Below are positions 1-8,898 of a DNA stretch of 64,000 nucleotides, in pieces. The notes under the pieces are model-generated. The model did not search any database. It was not told the origin of the DNA and saw only the letters and a program-made list of their open reading frames with translations. The stretch is taken from assembly GCA_000403255.2 (NCBI GenBank), contig KE159582.1, positions 236,724-300,723 of the forward strand. The letters are read 5' to 3'. The number at the start of each line of letters is the position of its first letter. The stretch's first letter is position 1. The position numbers and the translations under genes were made by a program. The DNA comes from Lachnospiraceae bacterium 3-1 (GTDB taxonomy: Bacteria > Bacillota > Clostridia > Lachnospirales > Lachnospiraceae).

Positions 1-1
1 T

Positions 2-259
2 TATCAGTATAGGTATGACAGAACCCAGGAAAGGGAGAAACGGAGGAAAGATGAGATTGGAATACAGTCTGTGCGAGGCGGCAGTATTGTAGGGGAGCAT
101 GAAGTTATTTTTGCTGGATTGGATGAGGTAATCGAAGTAAAACATACCGCATATTCCAAAGGGATTTTTGGAAAGGGTGCAGTAGAAGCGGCCAAATTTT
201 TAGCAGGGAAGCCAGCGGGAAAATACGATATGAAAGATGTCATCGTGGCGAAACGGTAA
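2..259 (+). CDS. dapB: 4-hydroxy-tetrahydrodipicolinate reductase, C-terminal part
   Basis: Open from the window edge; 85 C-terminal residues remain. DapB reduces the dihydrodipicolinate precursor with NAD(P)H in the lysine and meso-diaminopimelate pathway, in the cytoplasm. The visible part carries the family's C-terminal domain signature RGGSIVGEHEVIF, followed by the usual IFGKGAVEAAKFL helix and the ending KPAGKYDMKDVI. The N-terminal dinucleotide-binding domain and catalytic His/Lys lie outside the window. fbp starts 36 nt downstream on the same strand with no terminator visible between them, so the two could be cotranscribed. Confidence 0.93.
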   Translation, partial: YQYRYDRTQEREKRRKDEIGIQSVRGGSIVGEHEVIFAGLDEVIEVKHTAYSKGIFGKGAVEAAKFLAGKPAGKYDMKDVIVAKR

Positions 260-295
260 GGAAGAAATATTAGGAGAAAGCAGGGAGATAGTAAA

Positions 296-2251
296 ATGAA
301 AGCAGGAGAAATCAGGTATTTAAAAGGGTTAGCAAAGCAATATCCGACGATTCCGGCAGCAGCTACGGAAATCGTAAATTTACAGGCGATTTTAAGTCTG
401 CCAAAAGGAACAGAGCATTTTATTACGGATATCCATGGAGAATATGATCAGTTCCAGCATGTGATGAAAAATGGTTCTGGCGCAATCAAACGGAAAATTG
501 AAGAGGAGTTTGGAAACAGCCTTTCGGTAGTGGAGAAGAAAGGAATTGCAATTTTAATTTATTACCCGGAACTGAAATTGAAACAGGTGCTGAAGCAGGA
601 AGAGAATTTGGAGGACTGGTACAAAGTAACCCTATATCGTTTGATTCGTATTTGTAAAGGCGCTTCTTCTAAATACACCCGTTCCAAGGTCCGTAAGGCG
701 TTGCCCAAAGATTTTGCTTATGTAATTGAAGAGCTGTTGACAGGCCGGCCGGATGTGGCGGACCAAGAGGCATATTACAGTGAAATTATCAATTCAGTGA
801 TTCGTACAGGAAGAGCCTCTGAGCTGGTGGTGGCATTTTGCAATTTAATCCGGCGTTTGATTGTAGACCATCTGCATGTGGTAGGAGATATTTACGACAG
901 GGGGCCATATCCTAATCTGATTATGGATACCTTGATGAAACATCATTCTGTGGATATTCAATGGGGAAACCATGATGTGTTGTGGATGGGGGCAGCAGCA
1001 GGTAATCCTGCTTGTATTGCCAATGTCATCCGCATCTCTGCAAAATATGGAAATCTAAATACCTTAGAGGATGGGTATGGAATCAACCTAATTCCATTGG
1101 TGCGGTTAGCCTTGGATAAATATGACAGTGATCCTTGCGATGCCTTTCATTTGGATTATCGGGAAGACGAGTATGATATTAAGGACGTTCAGTTGGATGA
1201 AAAAATGCATAAAGCCATTGCAATTATTCAGTTTAAGCTGGAAGGACAATTGATGAAAAGACGTCCTGAATTTCATATGGAGAAGCGTCTGTTATTGGAT
1301 AAAATGGATTTGGAAAAGGGAACTGTGGTGGTGGAGGGAAAGACATATCCCTTAAAAGATATTTGTTTCCCAACGGTAGACAGGAAGAATCCTTATGAGC
1401 TGTCACCAGAGGAAGCAGATGTGGTGGACAGGCTTGTGACAGCCTTTATTAATTGTGAAAAATTGCAGGAGCATATCCGGTTTTTGTATACGAAGGGAAG
1501 CTTGTATAAGGTATACAATGGAAATCTTCTGTATCATGGCTGCGTGCCTTTTAATGAGGATGGAAGCTTTAAAAAAGTCCGTGTGTTTGAACAGGAATAC
1601 AGTGGAAAAGAGCTGTATGATGTGTTAGAGCACTATGCGAGAAAGGGCTATTATTCTATAGATCCGGCAGAAAAGCAAAAAGGCTTGGATATTTTGTGGT
1701 TTATCTGGCAGAATGCCAATTCTCCGGTATTTGGGAAAGCTAAGATGACTACCTTTGAGCGGTATTTTATTGCAGATAAAACCACCCATAAGGAGCCAAA
1801 GAATCCTTACTACCATCTGTTGGAAGAGGAAGAAATCGTAAATAAGATTCTTCGGGAATTTGGTCTTGAGGGGGAAGACTCTCATATTATCAATGGCCAT
1901 GTGCCAGTAGAAGCAGCTCGTGGGGAATCTCCAGTAAAATGCAATGGAAAACTTCTCATTATTGATGGCGGTTTTTCCAAAGCATATCAGCCCAAAACTG
2001 GAATTGCAGGATACACTTTGATTTTTAATTCTTATGGACTTCTCCTTGCGGCCCATGAGCCTTTTGAGTCAGTGGAAAAAGCGGTACAGGACGGAAACGA
2101 CATCCATTCTCACATGATGCTGGTGCAGCACGTGAATTTGCGAAAGACGGTGGCAGATACCGATGTGGGAAAAGAAATTAAGGAAAATATTATAGATTTG
2201 GAGAAATTGTTGCGTGCGTACCGGGAGGGTACTATTGTAGAGCGGCAGTAG
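296..2251 (+). CDS. fbp: Fructose-1,6-bisphosphatase class III
   Basis: Cytoplasmic gluconeogenic phosphatase that hydrolyses fructose 1,6-bisphosphate to fructose 6-phosphate. At 651 residues it has the length of the Firmicutes class III enzyme, which is unrelated in sequence to the E. coli type. It shows metallophosphoesterase motifs in order: DIHGEYDQ near residue 44, GDIYDRGPYP near 197, GNHDVLW near 223, and a late NGHVPV near 532 with IIDGGFSKAYQ after it. The ATG is preceded by a purine-rich GGGAG. A strong promoter for the next operon lies just beyond the stop, so fbp probably ends its own unit. Confidence 0.96.
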   Translation: MKAGEIRYLKGLAKQYPTIPAAATEIVNLQAILSLPKGTEHFITDIHGEYDQFQHVMKNGSGAIKRKIEEEFGNSLSVVEKKGIAILIYYPELKLKQVLKQEENLEDWYKVTLYRLIRICKGASSKYTRSKVRKALPKDFAYVIEELLTGRPDVADQEAYYSEIINSVIRTGRASELVVAFCNLIRRLIVDHLHVVGDIYDRGPYPNLIMDTLMKHHSVDIQWGNHDVLWMGAAAGNPACIANVIRISAKYGNLNTLEDGYGINLIPLVRLALDKYDSDPCDAFHLDYREDEYDIKDVQLDEKMHKAIAIIQFKLEGQLMKRRPEFHMEKRLLLDKMDLEKGTVVVEGKTYPLKDICFPTVDRKNPYELSPEEADVVDRLVTAFINCEKLQEHIRFLYTKGSLYKVYNGNLLYHGCVPFNEDGSFKKVRVFEQEYSGKELYDVLEHYARKGYYSIDPAEKQKGLDILWFIWQNANSPVFGKAKMTTFERYFIADKTTHKEPKNPYYHLLEEEEIVNKILREFGLEGEDSHIINGHVPVEAARGESPVKCNGKLLIIDGGFSKAYQPKTGIAGYTLIFNSYGLLLAAHEPFESVEKAVQDGNDIHSHMMLVQHVNLRKTVADTDVGKEIKENIIDLEKLLRAYREGTIVERQ

Positions 2252-2278
2252 AAGGAATTACAATCTTAAAATGCATGA

Positions 2279-2307
2279 TTGAAATTTCAATAGAAGTATA
2301 TTAGAAT
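2279..2307 (+). promoter_or_regulatory. Sigma-A promoter for nfnAB
   Basis: TTGAAA at 2279-2284 and TAGAAT at 2302-2307 are separated by 17 bp, one mismatch from consensus in each box. The start codon of nfnA lies 76 nt downstream of the -10. A short inverted repeat CAGCTA...TAGCTG follows in the leader without a T-tract. Assignment is by sequence only. Confidence 0.6.
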
Positions 2308-2382
2308 AAGAATGGACGGTTTCAGCTAGCAGGATAGCTGCAGCCATAACACGTAGAAGATTAAGTATGCGGAGGTTTGAAT

Positions 2383-3270
2383 ATGTACCCAATCGTAAAA
2401 AAGAGAAAACTGGCAGATAAGATTTTTCTTATGGATGTAAAAGCGCCACGTGTGGCAAAGTCCTGTCTGCCTGGACAGTTTGTGATTGTGAAAATGGATG
2501 AGGAAGGTGAGCGTATTCCACTTACCATTTGTGATTATGACAAGGATGCAGGAACGGTTACTATTGTGTTTCAGATTGTAGGAGCATCCACACAGCGCAT
2601 GGAATCTCTGGAAGAAGGCAGTGCATTTCAGGATTTTGTAGGTCCTTTGGGCTGTGCATCTGAGCTGACGGAGACACCTTTGGAAGAACTGAAACAAAAG
2701 AAAATAGTATTTATTGCCGGAGGCGTGGGAACTGCCCCTGTATATCCCCAGGTAAAATGGCTCCATGAGCAGGGAGTAAGCTGTGATGTGATTATGGGGT
2801 CTAAGACAAAGGATTTGCTGATTCTGGAAGATGAAATGAAAAAAGTAGCAGGGAACCTTTATGTAACAACGGACGACGGCAGCTATGGCTTCCATGGAAT
2901 GGGAACCAACCAGCTAGAAGAACTTGTAAAGAATGGAAATACATACGATTTGTGCATTGCAATCGGACCTATGATTATGATGAAATTTGTCTGCCTTCTC
3001 ACGAAAAAATTAGAAATTCCTACGATTGTTTCCTTGAATCCTATTATGGTGGATGGAACCGGAATGTGCGGCGCCTGTCGTGTAACGGTAGGAGACCAGG
3101 TAAAATTTGCTTGTGTCGACGGACCGGAATTTGACGGACATCTGGTAGATTTTGACCAGGCGATGAAACGCCAGCAGTTATACAAAACAGAAGAAGGAAG
3201 AAGTATGTTGAAGCTTACAGAGGGAGATACCCACCATGGCGGATGCGGACAGTGTGGAGGTGACAAATAA
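2383..3270 (+). CDS. nfnA: NADH-dependent reduced ferredoxin:NADP+ oxidoreductase, small subunit
   Basis: Small FAD and [2Fe-2S] subunit of the electron-bifurcating transhydrogenase NfnAB (also annotated as ferredoxin-NADP reductase or sulfide dehydrogenase subunit). It couples NADH and reduced ferredoxin to NADP+ reduction in the cytoplasm. The 295-residue protein has an N-terminal FAD barrel with PGQFVIVKMDEEGERIPLTI, an NAD-binding GGVGTAPVYP near residue 112, and a C-terminal iron-sulfur region GMCGACRVTV followed by a further Cys. The ATG at 2383 is chosen because GGAGG lies 7 nt upstream; a TTG two codons earlier is less well placed. Its stop overlaps the nfnB start (TAATG). Confidence 0.92.
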   Translation: MYPIVKKRKLADKIFLMDVKAPRVAKSCLPGQFVIVKMDEEGERIPLTICDYDKDAGTVTIVFQIVGASTQRMESLEEGSAFQDFVGPLGCASELTETPLEELKQKKIVFIAGGVGTAPVYPQVKWLHEQGVSCDVIMGSKTKDLLILEDEMKKVAGNLYVTTDDGSYGFHGMGTNQLEELVKNGNTYDLCIAIGPMIMMKFVCLLTKKLEIPTIVSLNPIMVDGTGMCGACRVTVGDQVKFACVDGPEFDGHLVDFDQAMKRQQLYKTEEGRSMLKLTEGDTHHGGCGQCGGDK

Positions 3271-4655
3271 TGGATGTATTGAAGAAAGTTCCGGTGAGAG
3301 AGCAAGAGCCCCAGGTACGTGCGAAGAATTTTGAAGAGGTGTGTCTGGGATATAATAAGGAAGAAGCAATGGAAGAGGCAGAAAGATGCCTGAACTGTAA
3401 AAATGCCCAGTGTGTAAAGGGATGTCCAGTAGCCATTGATATTCCAGGATTTGTTTCCCAAATGAAAGAAGGGAATTTTGAGGAGGCCTACCAGATTATC
3501 AGTAAATCCAGCGCTCTTCCAGCAGTTTGCGGACGTGTATGTCCCCAGGAAAGTCAATGTGAAGGAAAATGTATCCGCGGCATAAAGGGTGAGCCAGTTT
3601 CCATTGGTAAATTGGAGCGTTTTGCAGCAGACTGGGCAAGGGAGAATAACATTAAGCCTGAGCCGGCAACTGAAAAGAAGGATCATAAGGTGGCAGTCAT
3701 TGGTTCTGGTCCAGCAGGATTGACTTGTGCTGGAGATTTGGCAAAAATGGGCTATGATGTGACAATTTTTGAGGCTCTTCATGAGCCAGGCGGCGTGTTG
3801 ATTTATGGAATTCCAGAATTTCGTCTGCCTAAGAGCGCAGTAGTGGCAAAAGAAATTGAAAATGTTAAGTCATTAGGCGTAAAAATCGAGACTAATGTGG
3901 TAGTTGGAAAAGCAGGAACCATTGATGAATTGATGGAAGAAGAAGGATTTGAAGCAGTATTTATTGGTTCTGGCGCAGGGCTTCCTAAGTTTATGGGAAT
4001 TCCTGGCGAGCAGGCCAATGGAGTATTTTCTGCCAATGAGTTCCTTACCAGGAATAACCTGATGAAAGCTTTTAAAGACGAATATGATACCCCAATTATG
4101 AAAGGGAAGAAGGTTGCAGTGGTAGGCGGCGGAAATGTAGCAATGGATGCAGCCAGAACTGCTCTCCGCTTAGGGGCAGAAGTGCATGTGGTATATCGCA
4201 GAAGTGAGGAGGAGCTTCCAGCCCGTGTGGAAGAAGTTCACCATGCAAAGGAAGAAGGTATTATTTTTGATTTGCTGACCAATCCCACAGAGATTTTGGT
4301 TGATGAGAATGGATGGGTGAAAGGCATGACCTGTATTCGCATGGAGCTGGGAGAGCCGGATGAATCTGGCAGAAGAAGGCCAGTGGAAATTCAGGGTTCT
4401 GAATTTGATTTGGAGCTGGATACCGTTATTATGTCTCTGGGAACTTCTCCCAATCCATTGATTTCCTCCACCACCAAGGGACTGGATATCAACCGCTGGC
4501 AATGTATTGTGGCAGAGGAGGAGAATGGAGCTACCAGCAAGCCAGGCGTATTTGCAGGCGGTGATGCAGTGACGGGAGCAGCAACGGTGATTCTTGCTAT
4601 GGGCGCAGGAAAAGCTGCTGCAAAAGGTATTGACGAATACCTTTCTGATAAGTAA
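3270..4655 (+). CDS. nfnB: NfnAB large subunit (glutamate synthase small-subunit-like)
   Basis: Large subunit of the bifurcating transhydrogenase, homologous to the small subunit of NADPH-glutamate synthase, hence often called gltA. It has 461 residues with an N-terminal double [4Fe-4S] domain (CLNCKNAQCVKGCP near residues 40-53 and CGRVCPQESQCEGKC near 87-102), a FAD-binding VIGSGPAGLTCAG near 145 and an NADPH-binding VVGGGNVAMDAAR near 285. The one-nucleotide TAATG overlap with nfnA implies translational coupling and favours the Nfn assignment over a stand-alone glutamate synthase, since no large glutamate synthase subunit is nearby. Confidence 0.92.
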   Translation: MDVLKKVPVREQEPQVRAKNFEEVCLGYNKEEAMEEAERCLNCKNAQCVKGCPVAIDIPGFVSQMKEGNFEEAYQIISKSSALPAVCGRVCPQESQCEGKCIRGIKGEPVSIGKLERFAADWARENNIKPEPATEKKDHKVAVIGSGPAGLTCAGDLAKMGYDVTIFEALHEPGGVLIYGIPEFRLPKSAVVAKEIENVKSLGVKIETNVVVGKAGTIDELMEEEGFEAVFIGSGAGLPKFMGIPGEQANGVFSANEFLTRNNLMKAFKDEYDTPIMKGKKVAVVGGGNVAMDAARTALRLGAEVHVVYRRSEEELPARVEEVHHAKEEGIIFDLLTNPTEILVDENGWVKGMTCIRMELGEPDESGRRRPVEIQGSEFDLELDTVIMSLGTSPNPLISSTTKGLDINRWQCIVAEEENGATSKPGVFAGGDAVTGAATVILAMGAGKAAAKGIDEYLSDK

Positions 4656-4673
4656 AATAGAATCGTTGGAAAT

Positions 4674-4706
4674 GGGGATTGTCAATTTCTGGCAATCCCT
4701 GTTTTA
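4674..4706 (+). terminator. Rho-independent terminator after nfnB
   Basis: A perfect 7-bp stem, GGGATTG (4675-4681) with CAATCCC (4693-4699), is followed by TGTTTTATCTT. It begins about 20 nt after the nfnB stop. Confidence 0.75.
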
Positions 4707-4841
4707 TCTTGTATAAAATACCTTGCCACTTTGTACCTATGGAAGTTTTGGAACTTCATAGTAAGGATAGCATGGGGGTCCGCCGCAGGGCAGGTTGAGC
4801 AGGAGGATAATTTAAGGAGAAAATTCAGGAGGAATGAAGGA

Positions 4842-6008
4842 ATGAAAGACGTAACAATTACAGATAATATTTTGTACATCGGTGCAGACGATAAGGATTT
4901 GGATTTGTTTGAGAGCCAATATATTATCCCCAATGGGGTATCTTATAATTCGTATGTAATTTTGGATGAAAAGGTAGCCGTTATGGATACCGTAGATGCA
5001 AGAAAAAAAGAGGAATGGCTGGCAAATCTGGAACAGGCGTTAGTAGGGAGGACCGTGGATTACCTGGTGATTTCTCATATGGAACCAGACCACGCAGCAA
5101 ATATTCAGGTTCTTGCAGAGAAATATCCAGAAATGAAGCTGGTGGGAAATGCAAAGACATTCCCGATGATGCAGCAATTCTTTGCGATGGATTTATCAGA
5201 ACGGTCTGTAGTGGTAAAAGAAGGAGATACCTTACACCTGGGAACTCATGAACTGACATTTGTGATGGCTCCTATGGTACACTGGCCAGAGGTTATGGTT
5301 TCTTATGAAAAATCAGAAAAGATTCTCTTTTCCGCAGATGGATTTGGAAAATTCGGCGCACTGGATGCAGAAGAAGACTGGGCATGTGAAGCAAGGCGAT
5401 ACTATTTTAATATTGTTGGAAAATATGGTGCGCAGGTACAAGCATTGTTGAAAAAAGCGGCGAATTTGGATATTGCTATGATTTGTCCTTTACATGGACC
5501 AATTTTAAAGGAAAATCTGGCATACTATCTTGGAAAATACGAGATCTGGAGCAGCTATCAGCCAGAAGATGATGGAGTTTTGGTGGCTTATGCATCTATT
5601 CATGGCAATACAAAAGGTGCGGCAATCAAAATGAAAGAAATTCTAGAGGCAAAAGGTGCGAAAAAAGTTGCGATTACTGACTTATCCAGAGATGATATGG
5701 CAGAAGCTATTGAAGATGCCTTTCGCTATGATAAAATGGTACTTGCATCTGCAACTTATGATGGAGGAATGTTCCCTTGCATGGAAGATTTCCTACATCA
5801 TTTAAAGAGCAAGAATTTTCAGAAACGCAAGGTTGCTTTCATCGAAAATGGTTCTTGGGCGCCGATGGCAGCGAAAAATATGAAAGGGATTCTGGAACAG
5901 CTAAAGGAGATGACCCTTTGTGAAAAGACAGTTTCCATTAAATCTGTGATGAAGGAGGCAAACATTGCGGAAATGGAAGCGCTTGCAGAAGAGCTTCTGG
6001 CAAAATAA
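4842..6008 (+). CDS. fprA: Flavo-diiron protein (oxygen or NO reductase), FprA type
   Basis: Cytoplasmic protein that reduces O2 to water, or NO to N2O, using electrons from rubredoxin or F420-type donors in anaerobes. At 388 residues it matches the two-domain class A proteins. The N-terminal beta-lactamase-like diiron domain carries HMEPDH near residue 80, a His in MVHWPE, SADGFGKFG and the final ligand in CPLHGP; the C-terminal flavodoxin domain begins with ASIHGNTKGAA near residue 249. ATG 4842 is selected for its AGGAGGAATGAAGGA Shine-Dalgarno region; an upstream in-frame extension to 4731 lacks a site and is not family-like. No rubredoxin is fused. Confidence 0.9.
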   Translation: MKDVTITDNILYIGADDKDLDLFESQYIIPNGVSYNSYVILDEKVAVMDTVDARKKEEWLANLEQALVGRTVDYLVISHMEPDHAANIQVLAEKYPEMKLVGNAKTFPMMQQFFAMDLSERSVVVKEGDTLHLGTHELTFVMAPMVHWPEVMVSYEKSEKILFSADGFGKFGALDAEEDWACEARRYYFNIVGKYGAQVQALLKKAANLDIAMICPLHGPILKENLAYYLGKYEIWSSYQPEDDGVLVAYASIHGNTKGAAIKMKEILEAKGAKKVAITDLSRDDMAEAIEDAFRYDKMVLASATYDGGMFPCMEDFLHHLKSKNFQKRKVAFIENGSWAPMAAKNMKGILEQLKEMTLCEKTVSIKSVMKEANIAEMEALAEELLAK

Positions 6009-6014
6009 AATACT

Positions 6015-6695
6015 ATGAATTTATTTGATATTGTGGGGCCAGTGATGGTTGGTCCTTCCAGCTCCCATACTGCGGGGGCTGTAAGAATTGGACATATTGG
6101 AAGACGGCTTTTGAATGAGCCAGTGGCAAAAGCGCAAATTTATCTCCATGGTTCTTTTTTGGCGACAGGAAAAGGCCATGGGACAGACCGGGCGTTGATT
6201 GCAGGCTTGTTGGGCATGGGGACAGATGATGAACGGATTCCCAACAGTTTTACGTTGGCAGATGAGGCTGGGCTCGTATATTCTTTTGCTGGAATTGAAT
6301 TACGGGATGCCCATCCCAATTCTGCTCTTATGAAATTAACAGGAACAAAGGGACGTTACCTGGAAGTTGTGGCAGCTTCTTTGGGTGGCGGCCGGATTAA
6401 GGTTTGCGAGATTGACGGTTTGGAGGCTAACTTTTGTGGGGAGTATCCCACTTTGATTGTTCGTAATCGAGATGAGCCAGGTCATGTGGCGGAAGTCACT
6501 TCCATGCTGGCCCACAAATCGGTAAATATTGCAACAATGCAGCTCTACCGGGATAAGCGAGGTGGAAGTGCAGTGCTGGTTTTGGAATGTGATAAAGAAG
6601 TTCCGAGAGAGTCGATGAAATGGTTAGAAAAATTAGAAGGAATCTATAAAGTAACGTATCTAAGTTTAATAGATGAAAATGGAGTGGAGCCATGA
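6015..6695 (+). CDS. sdaAB: L-serine dehydratase, iron-sulfur-dependent, beta subunit
   Basis: Regulatory and N-terminal half of the two-subunit [4Fe-4S] serine dehydratase, which deaminates L-serine to pyruvate and ammonia. The 226-residue protein begins with the family signature FDIVGPVMVGPSSSHTAGAVRIG and ends in an ACT domain (residues ~145-220, YPTLIVRNRDEPGHVAEVTSM region). It starts 6 nt after the flavo-diiron gene with little Shine-Dalgarno sequence, so it is probably read through from that gene. Its stop overlaps the sdaAA start as ATGA. Confidence 0.94.
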   Translation: MNLFDIVGPVMVGPSSSHTAGAVRIGHIGRRLLNEPVAKAQIYLHGSFLATGKGHGTDRALIAGLLGMGTDDERIPNSFTLADEAGLVYSFAGIELRDAHPNSALMKLTGTKGRYLEVVAASLGGGRIKVCEIDGLEANFCGEYPTLIVRNRDEPGHVAEVTSMLAHKSVNIATMQLYRDKRGGSAVLVLECDKEVPRESMKWLEKLEGIYKVTYLSLIDENGVEP

Positions 6696-7567
6696 GTTTT
6701 CAATCACTGAAAGAAATTGTAGAAACTGCCGCAGAGCAGAAAAAATCTTTTTTTCGCATTGTTTTGGAGAATGACATGTCGGAGCGTATGGTATCGGAGG
6801 AGGAATCCTTTCTTACCATGCGCAATATGTATGAAACCATGCGAAAAGCGGATGAATCTTACGATGGCAAGATGAAATCAGCCAGTGGACTGGTAGGAAG
6901 CGATGGATGGAAAATGGAAGAAGCTTTACAGGCAGGGAAGACCATATCCGGTGGTTTTGTGGGAGAGGTTATGATAAGGGCCTTGAAAATGGGAGAATCC
7001 AATGCCTGTATGAAGCGGATTGTAGCAGCCCCGACCGCAGGGTCCTGCGGTGTGATGCCTGCTGTTTTTCTTACGTACCAGAAGTGTTTTTCTGTATCCG
7101 ATGAAAAAATGACAGAAGCCATGTTTACTGCTGCAGGCATTGGTACCGTGATTGCGGAACGGGCATTTATTGCAGGGGCTACAGGAGGATGTCAGGCGGA
7201 AATTGGAAGTGCAAGCGCTATGGCAGCAGGAGGTCTTGCATATTTAATGGGCGGAAAAGAACAGGAAATCATTCATGCATGCGCCATTGCTCTGAAAAGT
7301 TTGTTGGGCTTGGTGTGTGACCCAGTGGCAGGACTGGTAGAAGTACCTTGTGTCAAGCGGAATGTGATTGGAGCAGTAAATGCTGTTACCAGTGCGGATA
7401 TGGCAATGGCAGGAATTGTCAGCCGAATACCGCCAGATGAAGTGATTGATGCTATGCGCACAATTGGAATGGCTTTGCCTTCGTCGTTGAAAGAAACAGG
7501 AGAAGGCGGTCTTGCAGCTACTCCTACTGGAGCTGAAATCAAAAAGAAACTGATTTCGAATTTTTGA
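6692..7567 (+). CDS. sdaAA: L-serine dehydratase, iron-sulfur-dependent, alpha subunit
   Basis: Catalytic subunit that binds the labile [4Fe-4S] cluster with the beta subunit. The 291-residue sequence contains the signature APTAGSCGVMPAVFLTYQK near residue 112, GATGGCQAEIGSASAMAAGG near 166 and CDPVAGLVEVPCVKRN near 210, with the cluster Cys residues in these segments. The four-nucleotide ATGA overlap with sdaAB indicates translational coupling. Length is normal for the split Firmicutes enzyme. Because the cluster is oxygen-sensitive, its position after an oxygen-reducing flavo-diiron gene may be functionally sensible, but that is inference. Confidence 0.94.
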   Translation: MSFQSLKEIVETAAEQKKSFFRIVLENDMSERMVSEEESFLTMRNMYETMRKADESYDGKMKSASGLVGSDGWKMEEALQAGKTISGGFVGEVMIRALKMGESNACMKRIVAAPTAGSCGVMPAVFLTYQKCFSVSDEKMTEAMFTAAGIGTVIAERAFIAGATGGCQAEIGSASAMAAGGLAYLMGGKEQEIIHACAIALKSLLGLVCDPVAGLVEVPCVKRNVIGAVNAVTSADMAMAGIVSRIPPDEVIDAMRTIGMALPSSLKETGEGGLAATPTGAEIKKKLISNF

Positions 7568-7639
7568 ACGAAAAAACGGTAACGAAAGATACCTTTTATT
7601 ATCCTTGCTTTGTATCAGCCAATCGAATACAGGGGTAGA

Positions 7640-7701
7640 CTGGCCTCATACCTTGCTCACCAGAAGGATGTTCTGTGAGAAAGGTATGAGGCTAGTTTAA
7701 T
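7640..7701 (+). terminator. Long hairpin between sdaAA and the sigma-factor operon
   Basis: A 21-nt arm at 7640-7660 pairs with 7675-7695 with only two or three mismatches or wobbles (core GCCTCATACCTT with AAGGTATGAGGC) across a 14-nt loop. TTTAATTT follows. It lies 73 nt past the sdaAA stop and is the best terminator candidate for that operon; the stem is longer than usual. Confidence 0.6.
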
Positions 7702-7786
7702 TTGCCGTTGGTGAAACAAGAAATAAAAAATTTTCAAAATTTTGAAGACCTTCCCCAAATCACCTCGTTATAATAAATGACAGGTA

Positions 7787-8323
7787 GTGAAGAAAGGAAA
7801 GGAGGAGGATAAAATCGATAAAGAAGAATATTTTGGATACCTGTTGGATACATACGAAAGATTAGTATATTCCATTTGTTTTAAGATGACAGGGAATCAG
7901 TTTGACGCAGAAGATTTGACCCAGGAAACTTTTTTATCTGTTTATAAAAATCTTGCCACCTTTCAAAAAGATTACGAAAAGGCATGGATTTGCAAGATTG
8001 CAACCAATAAGGGACTTGACTTTTTAAAAAGTGCAAAACGGCGCAGCGAGCCAAAGGATGATACATATTTTGAAGAATTGAAAGATGATCAAGCAAGTCC
8101 AGAGGAAGCTTATTTAAGAAGAGAATCAAAGGAATATGTCTACACTATCTGTCAGAGCCTGAAAAGCCCCTATAAAGAAGTTGCTACAGAACATTTTTAC
8201 CGGGAAAAAACCGCGAAAGAAATTGCCGAAGAATCGAAAAAGGGAATCAAAACAGTTCAAACCCAGATTTACAGGGCAAAGGCAATGATTCGAAAAATTA
8301 TGGAAGGGAGGGCAGCCGGATGA
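7787..8323 (+). CDS. ECF-type RNA polymerase sigma factor
   Basis: Extracytoplasmic-function sigma factor of 178 residues. Region 2 is near residues 20-85 (YERLVYSICFKMTG, then DAEDLTQETFLSVYKNL and the -10 recognition helix around AWICKIATNKGLDFLK); region 4 is near 115-172, with TAKEIAEESKKGIKTVQTQI as the helix-turn-helix. There is no region 1 or 3. The start is uncertain: GTG 7787 has a weak ribosome site, while a good GGAGGAGG at about 7800 is followed only by non-standard codons. The stop overlaps the next gene by ATGA, and that gene looks like its anti-sigma factor. The controlled genes cannot be read from the window. Confidence 0.88.
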   Translation: MKKGKEEDKIDKEEYFGYLLDTYERLVYSICFKMTGNQFDAEDLTQETFLSVYKNLATFQKDYEKAWICKIATNKGLDFLKSAKRRSEPKDDTYFEELKDDQASPEEAYLRRESKEYVYTICQSLKSPYKEVATEHFYREKTAKEIAEESKKGIKTVQTQIYRAKAMIRKIMEGRAAG

Positions 8324-8898
8324 AAAAAAAGTACACAGAAAAATCAACAGCAAGGGAAAGTACATTGATATCTGCACATATTACCAGAGAGCTTTTCTGT
8401 GATTGGCAGGAAGGAAAACTGAAAGAACCTGACGAAATGGATTTATTTACGCATATCGGGGCCTGTACCTTTTGTGCAGAACAGTTTGGAAATTGGATGG
8501 AAGGGATTTTCGAAAAACCGCCAAGATATTTGAAGGAGGAAATTTTAAACAGAGCCCATCAAATAGATGTTCAGGCATCTGTAAAGCTGAAAGAAACTTC
8601 CAGGCAGGTACAGCTTGTGCTATACAGCCTAAAGGTGGGGTTTGCAGTTGCAGCATCTATTTTCCTGCTGGTGATTACAACAAATATTCAGGATATGAAT
8701 CTGGAATTGCCAAAGGAACAGCGGGTGGAGCAGAGCAAAGAGCAGTATGGCAGCCAGGAGCAGGAAGAAAATATTATAAGTAAACTGCGACGTGGAAGTA
8801 AAGAGATTACTGGTTTATTAAATGAAATCAGCAGCGGATTTTTCCGCATAGAAATGGATAATTCTGAAAATAAGAAAGATCAGGAGGTAACAAGATGA
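8320..8898 (+). CDS. Putative zinc-finger anti-sigma factor, membrane-anchored
   Basis: The 192-residue protein has a cytoplasmic N-terminal part with HIGACTFCAEQF near residues 47-58, the H-x3-C-x2-C pattern of zinc-containing anti-sigma domains. One transmembrane segment near 108-127 (VGFAVAASIFLLVITT) is followed by a polar, glutamine- and glutamate-rich outer tail. Its ATGA overlap with the ECF sigma gene is the classic arrangement for a cognate inhibitor that holds sigma at the membrane. No protease-site motif is obvious. Function is inferred from architecture and position. Confidence 0.72.
   Translation: MKKKYTEKSTARESTLISAHITRELFCDWQEGKLKEPDEMDLFTHIGACTFCAEQFGNWMEGIFEKPPRYLKEEILNRAHQIDVQASVKLKETSRQVQLVLYSLKVGFAVAASIFLLVITTNIQDMNLELPKEQRVEQSKEQYGSQEQEENIISKLRRGSKEITGLLNEISSGFFRIEMDNSENKKDQEVTR

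Noticed and set aside
2883-3782. Long minus-strand frame opposite nfnA/nfnB
   Set aside because: It overlaps two certain genes with conserved cofactor motifs; its sequence has no recognisable domain.
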